Of a stretch of DNA of 64,000 nucleotides, positions 1 through 10,158 are shown in pieces. The position numbers and the translations under genes are program-made. The notes under the pieces were generated by a model that was given only the letters and a program-made list of their open reading frames with translations, ran no database searches and was not told the DNA's origin. Positions within the stretch are counted from its first letter, which is position 1. The number at the start of each line of letters is the position of its first letter. The stretch spans positions 2,976,001 to 3,040,000 of the forward strand of contig JAMXDE010000007.1 in NCBI GenBank assembly GCA_026770025.1, given 5' to 3'. The DNA comes from Craspedostauros australis (lineage: Eukaryota > Bacillariophyta > Bacillariophyceae > Mastogloiales > Achnanthaceae).

Positions 1-1
1 A

Positions 2-1119
2 TACATACGAGCCGCCATCAAGATCGTAACAAAGTGGCTCACAGACAGACAGGGGCGCCTCAAAACAAAAGCACCCAGCGTGATACCAAACGGATACCGA
101 CCCGAATTGGATGCAACACCATTGTGCGATGCAGAAGAGATGACATTCTACCAGCAACTAATTGGCATCCTACATTGGACTGTTGAACTGGATCGAATCG
201 ACATCTGCTGTGAAACGTCCATGATGTCCTCATACTGTGCTGCGCCACGTACGGGTCACTTGCGGACGCTCTTCCATATGTTTGCCAATTTGAACTCACA
301 CGATCGTTCTCATCTTGTCTTTGATGATGCATACGTTGACAAACCTGCTGTGATACAACCTGTTGGAACGAAATCAAGGATGGGATTCCGCACCGAAACG
401 TAGAGTGATCAGATCGTTGTTGGGGCGGGGATGAGTGTTGTTATTGAGTATTATTCGTATGAGTAGTAGAATGCGGGCGAGCTCACAAGATGGTTTCTTG
501 AGAACTGTGAGCATGAGAGATACATGACAGGTCTCATGCAAATTGCAAGTGAAATTAACACGGAGACAACACGGCAAATGTGCGTGTTACTGCGTGAAGA
601 TGAGGTGCAAAAGGTCAATGAACAAAACACCACGATACCACTTGTTGTGAATTACATCTTCTCACGATGTTGCTAGTAGTACGATCACACGATTGATCGT
701 ATTCACTTGAGAAGGTCTTGGTAAGATTCGCACGTGTCACACCCAAGATCCAAGTCTGTCCTGATTGGGCAGATTGGTTCATCTTGGCAAGAAATCAATT
801 TCCGCGACATTTTTGGATCTGTGATTGAGGGAAAACGATTCTTGCGACGCGAAATGTGACACAAATTTGACACAACGGATTTTTGACCAAAATTTCCGTT
901 CGGAACAGAAAAGGTAAGAAAAGTGGAGATTTCTGATTGGTTGACAGGTGTCGCTATTGTTAGAGATTTAGCGTTGCGCTAATACAACCAGAGTGGGGCG
1001 ACTTCTACGCCGACGCCCACGAACAGATACCAAATGATATGCCACCACCACGCGGAAAGGAGGTCCAGATGACTTGCTTTGTTGATGCTGACCATACTCT
1101 TCTGGAATCGCTAAATTAA
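2..1119 (+). pseudogene. Ty1/copia polyprotein remnant (RT end to RNase H), split by a solo LTR
   Basis: The frame open from base 2 reads as the C-terminal part of a copia reverse transcriptase and its connection to RNase H (YIRAAIK, FYQQLIGILHW, RTGHLRTLFHMF), ending at a stop at 401-403. The same protein resumes at about 990 with EWGDFYADAHEQIPND and MTCFVDADHT, a typical start of copia RNase H, and stops at 1117-1119. Skipping the intervening LTR and one copy of a 5-bp duplication joins the halves in frame as AVIQP/EWGDFYADA. The closest element in this window is F (56610-62000), which has matching segments (YMSLIGALQW, RAGHMDRVKRIYGYL). The 5' end lies outside the window. No downstream RNase H was found, so the element is dead. 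The family call is firm; lineage is inferred. Confidence 0.8.
361..984 (-). repeat. Solo LTR, F-type termini, with CAACC target duplication
   Basis: A 624-bp block interrupts the copia remnant and is flanked by CAACC at 356-360 and 985-989. On the minus strand it begins TATTAGCGCAACGC and ends in CCAACA. Element F's 3' LTR begins TATTAGCACAACGC and ends in TAACA, so the termini match although the interior does not obviously do so. Removing it with one CAACC restores the host reading frame, which supports the exact boundaries. It has no coding capacity. Confidence 0.75.
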
Positions 1120-1222
1120 AAGGCGTACGTAGACCCAGTAGGTGTTGAATTCACGTAAGAGTCAGTACTGAAACTACGGTTATCGCCAACGGTTTCGGAA
1201 CTCGTGAACGTATGCAAAAATA

Positions 1223-3112
1223 ATGACAAAACACATAAAATTTAAAAGGAAGCAGAGTCTTCACAAGACCAACATGGCGCCAACGACAAAGAGCAAAGAT
1301 GGAGACCCCTACCGCAACAAACAGAAGAAGAAACAAGTGAATTTTGGGGGAGTTACGATCTCAGGCACACCAAATGAGGGTATCGCCAAAAAACAGGCAA
1401 CATGGACGGAAGCGGAAGAGAAAGAAGTCAAGAGGAAGATGACGATGAGCAATGCCAAACCGTACCCGGAATGCGTAGGATCAGGCAACTCCATCAACAC
1501 AGCATGGAGAGTGGTCCGAAACTACCTCAAGTGCGAAAGAGGAGACCTGGAGACAATGGAGGAATGGACCGAGGTATTCATGAAAGGGAAAGCCTGCCAT
1601 TGGGATGCAGCCACGAACCAGAAGGTGCAACAGATGGAAGCTCGACTCCTGGCCACGAAAGCAGACATGTTCCCACCGGTATTCTGGAAAGAAGGGAACA
1701 TTTTGGGCAGCATCATGACCAACCCTTGGATAGCTGCCCGAGTAGTCAACAAGACAACATCGACCAAATCACCGGAGAAACGACGCAGAATCGGCGGCGA
1801 CAACGAGCTGAAAAAGGACGCAACTACGGCAGACGAGGCAGGACCCCAACAAACCAGAAAGACAAAGAAAAAGCCAAAGGCCAAGTCAAGCAAGGCGACA
1901 CAGCGCCAGACCATCAGCACCACAGCAACGGAGAAGCAAGGGAGCACAGCCAAGAACCCATACAAAAAGGATTCCCCAACGTTGGCAGAAGCCTTGAAAT
2001 CAACCCCAATTATGACAGGCAAGGACGGACCAACACTTCTCCCAGCCAACCAGTTCTTCCTAAGCAAGCCAATCGTGAAAAAGGACCACAAACGCAACAT
2101 CAACGAAGCGTTGGGACGAAAGTTCAGTACCTACTGCACCTTCTGTAGCCCCACCTTGAAAGGAAAAGACAAATCCGTAGAGAAAGAGGTGACAGAAGCA
2201 ATGGCCACCTTAATGGAGCACCTATTCACTCAAGACCCAGACCTGATCATCCACCGTTGGGATGGCCAAGGACAAGGCCTGATAGCCGATAGTGACAAAG
2301 TGACCTCGGTATCCAAAATCAGAAACTACGTGAACAAGATGTATACAAAGGCCGACAAGCAAACGTGGTGCCGATTCTACTTCTCACACAACAAGGAGTG
2401 GGCGGAACTGCAGGATGACGGACACCTTCAGGACAATGACATCATGCTCTCCAAGTGCACGGTCCAAGCAAGAGAAGAGGTGCCAGTAGGCTGGTTCTGC
2501 GCCAGCCACAGGTTGACCAACTGCAATGACTTGACAGAAGCCATCAATAACCTGGAGGATATGGTATAGGCCAAAGTCAAAGTGGGCATACGTATGCAAG
2601 CGATCAAACTGGACAAGTATGAAAAGGTGAAGAAAGAGGACCAGGTTTACGCGGCGCACATCCTTGCAAGCAAGGAAGATGCCATCAAATGTGAACAGCT
2701 CATGGGGAAACTGTTCGCAGCAGGCAAGAACAGGATCCTGGGCAAGCGGCTCCGTTTAGTCTCAGACCTCACCGATGAACAACGCCCAGCAACACACGAG
2801 GATCGACGTAATGCGATGCTGTACAAAAGAAACAAAGAGAGTTCCTGGAGAACATGAAGACCACAATTGTATCCTTCATCCACGGTCTCGACTACGTAGA
2901 ACCCAAGAACAAGGTCACCCTACGAAACGTCCTCTCCAAGCTCATGTCGACCTCAGGGGACAAGGACGGGTCAGCGTTATTCCTGGCGGTTGAGAACGGT
3001 AGGAACTGGGGCGACACAGTGTTTGTTTACAACCAAGACATAGCAGAGGAAGCCAGCATGATAATCCCACTTCTGCCCACGGTGGTGTACAAATACTGCG
3101 GCGGCAAAGCAG
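1223..3112 (+). pseudogene. Unrecognised basic protein, TE-associated type, broken and truncated
   Basis: A 448-codon frame runs from 1223 to a TAG at 2567-2569. ATG at 1274 (context AACATGG) is the better start. The same frame continues past the TAG to about 2840, then a frameshift moves the protein to the next frame (FLENMKTTIVSFIHGLD onward) until element A interrupts it at 3112. The protein has a Lys/Arg-rich, Thr/Ser-rich linker (KTKKKPKAKSS, about residues 210-250) and a more conserved-looking second half (PVGWFCASHR, YAAHILASKEDA). Skipping A, the frame continues at 10940 as ATWFTD and stops at the border of the solo LTR (10957). It resembles large hypothetical proteins I recall being repeated in diatom genomes, probably belonging to transposons, but I cannot assign a function. 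One stop and one shift mark it as decaying unless read-through occurs. Confidence 0.6.
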
Positions 3113-3885
3113 TGTTGGCAAGTTCCGCTCACGGTAACCTACGATCGTGGAAGATGGTGTTGGTTGATAGTCGTCTGTTTGCTATTTCATTACGTTGGCA
3201 CTCCGATACTCTCGATGTCCGTTCGTTCTCTTGCCCGATGCTCTCGGCGCTTCAATCTGTTTCGTAGATTCAGTCTCCGACTATGAGTCGGTACGCGAGA
3301 TCCTCTCTCGCTCCTCTCTGTATTCTCTCTCTCTCTCTCTCACCATCGTGTGCTCGTGCTACACGATACTCCGTGTTCGACACTCCGTTCATTCAGTACT
3401 GGCTTCTACTCCATGAGTACTTACCATTTGAAGTTCACCTTCAGTATCCATGATCTTCATGGGTCATCGTATCTTCGCCTCCTGCTCTGACTTGGAGACG
3501 GCTGTCGACGTGGTGACATGTTGACATCCTGTCGACGTCAGTAGGTGTCCTTCTGCTCTCCAGATGTCACGTTCCATTGGTGATGCAGTAGTCTGTCAGA
3601 TGATATTGTCATCTGAGGTTTAGTTGGGAAGTACCTTGAGATTCTCTTGGTACCATTGATGGATGGACGGACGATCTTCTAATTCTCAGAAATCGTTATT
3701 TGCAAATTTCCTCCAGAAATCTTGCCCCTTTTTGTGTGTTCTATTTCCGCTGTAATTCTGACGAATCACAGTATACTATCGACACGAATGTAGTTATACC
3801 GTCCAAGTGCGTATGAGAGAATAACGGGTGAACGATGCACATATACACGTACATCTTGACATATACTCACATGTACATCTCGATA
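3113..3885 (-). repeat. 3' LTR of element A
   Basis: 773 bp, homologous to 10159-10933. In element orientation it starts TATCGAG rather than TGTCGAG, a variant shared with the 3' LTR of C (33113). It carries a CT/GA microsatellite near 3329-3346 and an imperfect palindrome CAGATGA-N5-TCATCTG near 3598-3616. It lies next to the polypurine tract at 3886-3898. Confidence 0.92.
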
Positions 3886-3898
3886 CCCTTCCTGTGTG
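3886..3898 (-). promoter_or_regulatory. Polypurine tract of element A
   Basis: Directly upstream of the 3' LTR in element orientation the sequence is CACACAGGAAGGG, the expected plus-strand primer for a copia element. The same tract precedes the 3' LTRs of C and D. Confidence 0.7.
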
Positions 3899-3905
3899 CA
3901 TTCGG

Positions 3906-6900
3906 TCATTCGAATGTTCTCGATGTGTCAAGGTACGACTTCTCGTGTTCACGTTGCAAGTCGGCCTTGATGTTCTTGGTGAATCCGTCGCTTGTGTTCT
4001 GCTCGGATTTGACGAAAATGATTTCGATGGTTTTGTTGATTACCATGTTCCTCACGTAGTGATGGCGCACGTCGATGTGCCGCGATCGTTGGGATGTTGA
4101 TGGGTTCTTGGCGATGAAGATCGCTCCGATGTTGTCCACACGGACCTTGATCGGTGTCTTCACTGGGACGCCCACACTTTCGAGTAGCTGTACGACGAAG
4201 AAGATTTCCTTTGCCGCTTCGGAAAGGGCAACGTATTCTGCTTCGGATGAGCTGAGTGTGACGGCCTTCTGTGCCTTGGATCGCCAAAGGATTGGTACCT
4301 TGCACAGGTATAGGATGAATCCCCCTACGCTGATTCTCGTGTTCTTGTCTCCTGCATATTCGCTATCGCAGAAGAGCTCCATGTCCCAGCCGTCGTCGTC
4401 TGGACGCGCTGGATGGATTTTCAATCCATAGTCCTTTGTATCGATCACATACTTGATGATCCGATACATCTCCTTCATTGCAGCCTTGGTGGGCCCGATC
4501 AATACCTTGGAGAGTTCCCTCACAGGGTTCGCGATATCTGGTCGCGAGTGCTTGATGAGGAAGAGTAGCATACCGACGCCTCGGCGGTATTCGGCATGTT
4601 CTTCCGGTCCGACCTTCTGCAGTCCGTTGTCTTCGGATGGTCGTACGATGATTTGACCCGGGGTTCCCGGTGTCCCATAGCGCTGCATCTTCTCAACCTT
4701 GGTTCCGAACTCTTTGATGAGATGTCGGATGAGGTGTGGTTGACGCAATGTCGCTCTAGTCTTGTCATGGTTCAGTTCAATGTTGCAGCTGAGGTAGTCT
4801 CCGAGTCCGCGCTCGATTGTCACCTTGAATTTGCTGCCTTGGATGTCCTTCAGGAATGTCTCCAGTGCCTTGGAGTCTCCGCAACAGAAGCAATCGTCCA
4901 CGTAGATGGCCACGATCATGCTTCCTTCGTTCGTCTTCCTGTAGAACAGGCACGGGTCTGCTGCGCTCTGTTCGAAGTTGATATTCTTGAGGGTCGATAC
5001 CAACATCTTGAACCATTGCCTGGCGCTCTGTACAAGTCCGTAGATTGGCTTGTGTAGGGTCAGGGCTTCGTCTGGTTGATGATCCATCCCGTTGGGACAG
5101 TTCATGTAGATCTCCTCGTCGAGGTCTCCATGTAGGAATGCCGTTACGACATCGACGAGTGCGCAGTCCATCTTCTTGATCAGCATGATCACCATCATGA
5201 CCCGATAGGTCACGTCATGGATGACGGGTGAGTAATGCTCTTGGAAGTCTACTCCTGCAACTTGTGAATAGCCACATGCAACGAGTCGCGCTCGATGTGT
5301 GCCGTCGCGCTTCAGCTTGAAGACCCATTTGCACTTGCAGCATCTGCGGCCGCGTGGGATGGCGTCTCGTTTGATCTTGCTATACACTTTCCGTGTATCC
5401 ATGGAGTCGAATTCCTTTTTGATGGCTGCTCGATATCCCTTTCGATGGATAGGATCTGGGTGATTGAAGGCTCCGTCGAATGTTGTAGGTTCGATGTGCT
5501 TCTCTGGTTCCTTGTTCTCGTCCTGCATCGACAATCCAATGTCGATTGCTGGTGATTCGGTAATGATTGCATTCATTCCGTATAGTCCTGTTGTGCTATG
5601 ATGAGTGATCTCGATCTCTTCATCTTTGTCTTCGATTTCTTCATCATCTGTAGTTTCGTTGTTGGAGTCGTCGATCATCTCGTCGCTGAGTTCGTCACTC
5701 ACCTCGTTGGATGATGAATCGCTCTCATAGCCTTCTTCCTTTCGACCTCGTTCGTTGAAGTCTGCGAGCTCGCGCAGAGCTCTGGGAATACTCTTCCCTG
5801 CAGTTGACTTGGGATTAGCTTCTCCCTTCCTGCCTCGTGCTTCGTGACGTCGGATCCTCTCCTTTCTAGCTATGTCACGCTTGCTTGGTTTGCTTGGTGG
5901 AGATCTGGATGGTGTGTCATGTGTAGACCTCGCTGGTGTGTTCGGAGGGGTGACGCCTGTGTCATCGTCGACTTCGTCGCCGGATGGTAGGATCTCATCA
6001 TCCTCATGATTGGATTCGCTCCGATCTTCCTCGTTATTTCGGATTACTTGAGTCACTACTCCGTTGTCCTCATTATCCTCATCATCGCTGTCTGATAGGA
6101 TGTAGTATCTGTTGCTGTCAGCGAAAGATACTCTCTTCGCTTCCGGTGTTTGACGCGTTGCCGTCCTTGGCGTTGCTCCCTTCCGTCCGATGGTTGTGAA
6201 GCCGTCTGCGTCCGTTATTCCTGTTTCATTGGATATGTTCGGTGCTGGTGCCCAGCCACGGAACTGTCCATATGATTGGTTGAGCCACTTGATGTCACGT
6301 GAACAGATGAGTGACTTTGTCGATGGTCTGTACATGTTATAGACTCCTGATGCGTGTTGGTGTGCATATCCGATGAACACCATCTCTTCTCCTCTGTTCT
6401 TGAGCTTGGCGGTAATCCCGCCGTAGGTAGTCTTCACAACACCCACCTCTCCAAACGTGCGCAGTGCATCCGCATATGGTGGATCGTTGCCAAAGAATTG
6501 TCGATGTGGTGACTCCTTCTGGTTCTTCGCTACGGTGATGTTGGCGATGGCGGTAGCAGTGCTAGCAGCCGCTGCCCACAGGCCATGCCTATACTCTTCG
6601 TCAAGCTGTGCTCCGTTGAGCATGGAGCGGACTTTGGTGTAGAGGTACGCGAACTTGCGTTCTACTCTGCCATTCTGTTGCGGCGTGTTCGATGCCGTGT
6701 ATTCGAATTTCACGTTGAGTCCTGCATCGATGAGAATATCCTCCGTGGATTTGTTCTCTCCGCTGTTGTCACCTCGGAAGATGATCTGTTGGTCACCAGT
6801 CTGTGACTTGATCGTCTGGACGAATCGTTTGATGTATCCTGGTTGATCACTTTTGTTCTTGAGAAAGAAACTCCAGCAGTGATCCGTGCAGTCGTCCACG

Positions 6901-9900
6901 ATCAGGGTCCAGTAGCGTTTCTCTCCGAAGCTTATGTGTTTAGTGTAACTAATGTCAATGAAGAGCCGTTCGCCTCGGCGAGTCGCTCTTGGAATGGTTG
7001 CCTTCGGAATATTCTTCACTCTTGCGTTCGCGACCGCGCAATCGCGACATACCGGCATCTCGCCGATAATCTTCCATCCGTACTGAGCGGCCGTCCGCTT
7101 CATGGTTTCGAGTGGCGCGTGCCCGAGCATTCGGTGCAGGTTCACCGCGCTGATCTCCTTGGATGGATTCTTGACGATGGCTGTACAAGCCTTGTCGTCG
7201 TCTGTCGGCATGATGGGATGCATCTGCACTCCCGTGATGAACCCGTTGGATGTAGGGAAGACTCGATCGAACACGATCTTCGTTCCGGATCCGTTGATGA
7301 TGTCCATCAGAATGCCGTTGTTACCAAGCTGGTAACCGTTGTACAGAGCCTTGTTCGTTGAGAAAAGGTTCACCGCCATCTTGGGTGTGTACTTCACATC
7401 ATCGAGCCGGATGATGTGGCCAGTGTTGTCTCGCTGTTTGACCTTCAAGCGAATGGATCCCATCTTGGGAGAGTCTAGCTTTGTGCTGTCTCCCACTTGG
7501 ACGAAGGACTTGATGTGCCGCACGTTGAAGAGAGCGGCGTCCGAGTTGACGATGTGACACGAAGCTCCACTGTCGGCGAGCCAGGTGTCCTTGTTAACCT
7601 TGTCCTTGTACTTGGTGCTCAGCTCGTGGAGTTGCTCCACGGCTGCCGCAGCTATCTCGTCGTTGAAGCTGCCGTCGTCGTCGTCTTCGTGGACTCCATC
7701 TTCGTTGTATGGATGATGATGGTCTCCGTCATCCATGTCGTCGGGTAGTTGCGCGTAGTCCGATGGAATAGTGCTGTTTCGATGTGATCCTGTGGCTGGA
7801 TCGTATGGGTGGACGCGTGGTCGTTCGCGTAAGAGTACGCGCATACATCCTCCAAGGATGTAATGTAGATCCGTCTCTGGGATCGTTTCCGAGTCGTTCC
7901 CTTCCAGTATGCGATTGATCACAACCGAATTGGTCAGAATCTCTTCGATCGATCTGAAGTTCTCGGATAGGATCGATCCCATCATGTTCACCCATATTGG
8001 TCTCAGCACTCCTTGTGCGACTCCTGGGAACAGGCTCACTCCTGCTTCCATCACTGCATCGAAGATGAGTTGCTTCTGGATCACCAATGCTGTTTCTGTT
8101 GCATATGGGACGGTGTCATGACGATGGAGGTAATTGGACCTGTTGGGATCATCGATTGGTGGGAAGTCGATATTCCCTGGGTAGACGACACGCTTGTTTG
8201 GATTGAAGCTGTCGTCTGGATGATTGCCGTTCTCGGATTCGTCGCTGTCATCCTCGTCGAAGATGCCCGATCTGTTGTTCCCCGCTGCTGGAGGAGGAGG
8301 CGCCGCGGCGCGGTTCGCCTCGTCGTCTTCATCTGCGCCGTTCTCGTCGGCGTCGTCGTCGTCGTCATCGCTCATGGCCTCTTCGATGTCGCTATCGTTG
8401 GCCTCGTCCATCTCAGCTTCGTCGCCGTATGAACCGATCAGGTCGTGCGCGTTGAAGCAGCATTCGTAGCTCACTTCGCGTCTTGGATCCACCTCGTGGA
8501 TGATTGGCTCCTCGCTGAGCCACTCCGGGATGATCTCATCATCCTGCACTTCGTCGTCACTCCCGACGTATTCGAAGTTATCGAAGAAGGAGTCTTCGAT
8601 GTAGTCGTCGGACACCAACATGCAGAGCGGCATGTCCTTCGCAGAGAGTACCATCTCGTGCCCGCTCTTGTCGTGTCCTTGCGTTGCTGTGTTGGCCTGT
8701 TCGTCGGCCTTCTTCTTCTCGTTGAACTTCTTCTTTCGGCACTCCGCCTCGCGGTGTCCGAAGATGCCGCAGTAGTTGCACTTGCCCTTGAAGCCGGTTC
8801 CCTTGTTGCGTTTTCCGTTCATCTTGTTGTTGTTGTTGTTGTTTTTCTTGTTGTTCGGTTTCTTGCGTTCTGGGCAATCGGCGGATCTATGGCCATACAC
8901 GCCACAGTTGTGACAAGTACCCTTGAAGTTACCGGTGCTTGTGAAGCCGGTGTCGTTGCTCTTCGTGTTACTGTCTTGGAAGTCGTCGACGTATGCTTTG
9001 CCCCCTCTGTGAGTGGCGTATGCAGTACGGAGTACTCCTCTGATCGAGTTGATGGTGACCAGTTCCGGATTGAACGTGAGTTGGTGTTGGAAGTTCACGA
9101 TGTGAGTTCTGTACTCGTTGCTCACCGTGCTGAGGATTTGCATGACCATTTCCTCGTCCGAGATCTCGTACTTGACATCGTGGAGACGCGATCGTAGACT
9201 CTCGAGTTGCGTGATGTAGATGTCGGGGTCCGTGTCTCTCTTCATCTTTTCGTTGTTGAATTGGCGCTTGAGTTTGATCTTCGTCACTGCGTCGGATGGT
9301 CGGAACTTCTCCGCGAGAACGTTCCACGCTCCGTGTGCGTCTCCTTCGGGGTAGTCGTCGGAGATGCATTGGTTGATGTACTGGATGGCTTGCTTACCTT
9401 TTCCTTTCTCTGCATCCATCATGAGGATCAGATCGCTGAAGCAGTCACATCCCAGTTCGTAGATCTCTTCCATCGCTTCCTTGTCTTCATCGGCGGCTGC
9501 CGCGATCTCGCTCACTGTTGGCACCTTGGTCTTGCCCAACATCACGTCTCTCGTCTTCTGTGCACGAGCGTATGCCTTCGCTTGGGACTCCCATGCGCTG
9601 TAGTCTTCCTGTTCACCGCTGAACATCGGCGCCTTGATGCGTCGCTTGTTCATGTTGGCTGATGTCGCCATGTTGGTTCGTTGTTTCGTTGTTGGTGCGC
9701 TCGCGCCCTTGATTTCCGTCTGTTTCTGTGTTGTCGATTCTTCGATTTTCGCTTGTTGTTTCGCGAGGGTTGATTTGCTCACAAATTCTCCTCCTGGTGG
9801 TGTCTCACTTTTCTCACCCTGTTTGGCTGTGCGAATGCTCTTCGTCACACCAGTCTCCTCTTGCTTGATCGCCTTGAGAATGCTCTTCTCCTCGCGGTGT

Positions 9901-10076
9901 AGTCTTGCAGACCGTTCTTCTTCGGTCTCGTCGATTGCGCTTGCGTATGCGCCTGATAGGACAGTAGCCGCGGCTGCTTCCTTCTCTTGTCGTGATGGAG
10001 TCTCACTCGCACCTTCTTCTCTCTTGATAGTCGGATTGGACAGAGGGATGTCTTTCAATTCCTCTTCCTCGCTCAT
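3906..10076 (-). CDS. Ty1/copia Gag-Pol polyprotein, element A (2056 aa, all catalytic motifs kept)
   Basis: Single-frame Gag-Pol that makes virus-like particles and performs reverse transcription and integration. Domains: copia-type Gag (about 120-370); two CCHC zinc knuckles starting at about 388 and 433; an acidic, Pro/Asn-containing insert of about 385 residues; aspartic protease WLADSGAS (D835); GAG-pre-integrase HRMLGH (about 981); DDE integrase with D1041, D1103 and E1139 (35 residues between the last two); a long acidic linker; RT with DVVTAFLHG (D1642) and YVDD (1725-1728); RNase H with FCDSEYAGD and SSSEAEYVA (about 1940-1950), ending SDGFTKN. No frameshift separates gag and pol. 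Residues around the integrase Glu read FEYTASNTPQQNG, as in element B, whereas C and D carry FKFMASNT. The N-terminal ~860 residues appear identical to D. Confidence 0.95.
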   Translation of the reverse strand: MSEEEELKDIPLSNPTIKREEGASETPSRQEKEAAAATVLSGAYASAIDETEEERSARLHREEKSILKAIKQEETGVTKSIRTAKQGEKSETPPGGEFVSKSTLAKQQAKIEESTTQKQTEIKGASAPTTKQRTNMATSANMNKRRIKAPMFSGEQEDYSAWESQAKAYARAQKTRDVMLGKTKVPTVSEIAAAADEDKEAMEEIYELGCDCFSDLILMMDAEKGKGKQAIQYINQCISDDYPEGDAHGAWNVLAEKFRPSDAVTKIKLKRQFNNEKMKRDTDPDIYITQLESLRSRLHDVKYEISDEEMVMQILSTVSNEYRTHIVNFQHQLTFNPELVTINSIRGVLRTAYATHRGGKAYVDDFQDSNTKSNDTGFTSTGNFKGTCHNCGVYGHRSADCPERKKPNNKKNNNNNNKMNGKRNKGTGFKGKCNYCGIFGHREAECRKKKFNEKKKADEQANTATQGHDKSGHEMVLSAKDMPLCMLVSDDYIEDSFFDNFEYVGSDDEVQDDEIIPEWLSEEPIIHEVDPRREVSYECCFNAHDLIGSYGDEAEMDEANDSDIEEAMSDDDDDDADENGADEDDEANRAAAPPPPAAGNNRSGIFDEDDSDESENGNHPDDSFNPNKRVVYPGNIDFPPIDDPNRSNYLHRHDTVPYATETALVIQKQLIFDAVMEAGVSLFPGVAQGVLRPIWVNMMGSILSENFRSIEEILTNSVVINRILEGNDSETIPETDLHYILGGCMRVLLRERPRVHPYDPATGSHRNSTIPSDYAQLPDDMDDGDHHHPYNEDGVHEDDDDGSFNDEIAAAAVEQLHELSTKYKDKVNKDTWLADSGASCHIVNSDAALFNVRHIKSFVQVGDSTKLDSPKMGSIRLKVKQRDNTGHIIRLDDVKYTPKMAVNLFSTNKALYNGYQLGNNGILMDIINGSGTKIVFDRVFPTSNGFITGVQMHPIMPTDDDKACTAIVKNPSKEISAVNLHRMLGHAPLETMKRTAAQYGWKIIGEMPVCRDCAVANARVKNIPKATIPRATRRGERLFIDISYTKHISFGEKRYWTLIVDDCTDHCWSFFLKNKSDQPGYIKRFVQTIKSQTGDQQIIFRGDNSGENKSTEDILIDAGLNVKFEYTASNTPQQNGRVERKFAYLYTKVRSMLNGAQLDEEYRHGLWAAAASTATAIANITVAKNQKESPHRQFFGNDPPYADALRTFGEVGVVKTTYGGITAKLKNRGEEMVFIGYAHQHASGVYNMYRPSTKSLICSRDIKWLNQSYGQFRGWAPAPNISNETGITDADGFTTIGRKGATPRTATRQTPEAKRVSFADSNRYYILSDSDDEDNEDNGVVTQVIRNNEEDRSESNHEDDEILPSGDEVDDDTGVTPPNTPARSTHDTPSRSPPSKPSKRDIARKERIRRHEARGRKGEANPKSTAGKSIPRALRELADFNERGRKEEGYESDSSSNEVSDELSDEMIDDSNNETTDDEEIEDKDEEIEITHHSTTGLYGMNAIITESPAIDIGLSMQDENKEPEKHIEPTTFDGAFNHPDPIHRKGYRAAIKKEFDSMDTRKVYSKIKRDAIPRGRRCCKCKWVFKLKRDGTHRARLVACGYSQVAGVDFQEHYSPVIHDVTYRVMMVIMLIKKMDCALVDVVTAFLHGDLDEEIYMNCPNGMDHQPDEALTLHKPIYGLVQSARQWFKMLVSTLKNINFEQSAADPCLFYRKTNEGSMIVAIYVDDCFCCGDSKALETFLKDIQGSKFKVTIERGLGDYLSCNIELNHDKTRATLRQPHLIRHLIKEFGTKVEKMQRYGTPGTPGQIIVRPSEDNGLQKVGPEEHAEYRRGVGMLLFLIKHSRPDIANPVRELSKVLIGPTKAAMKEMYRIIKYVIDTKDYGLKIHPARPDDDGWDMELFCDSEYAGDKNTRISVGGFILYLCKVPILWRSKAQKAVTLSSSEAEYVALSEAAKEIFFVVQLLESVGVPVKTPIKVRVDNIGAIFIAKNPSTSQRSRHIDVRHHYVRNMVINKTIEIIFVKSEQNTSDGFTKNIKADLQREHEKSYLDTSRTFE

Positions 10077-10146
10077 TCAGCCTGCTGCTCTTGAATGATG
10101 TTCGTCTTCCTCGCACGATACGATTCGCGGGCTCGCCCTGATCTAT

Positions 10147-10158
10147 CGTTTATAAACG
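10147..10158 (-). promoter_or_regulatory. Palindromic 12-mer at the primer-binding position of element A
   Basis: CGTTTATAAACG abuts the 5' LTR exactly where the primer-binding site should be. It is a perfect palindrome, lacks the TGG needed to pair with a tRNA 3' CCA end, and I could not match it to a tRNA anticodon arm. C and D have the same 12-mer and B has CGTTTCGAAACG. The primer is unknown. Confidence 0.5.

Noticed and set aside
1402-2148. Second gene of 248 codons overlapping the unknown protein
   Set aside because: Plus-strand shadow of the 1223 frame in another phase, with low-complexity composition.
8445-9197. 250-codon and similar frames antisense to the copia polyproteins
   Set aside because: They mirror the coding strand of element A and recur in C and D; Val/Leu-rich shadow translation without domains.
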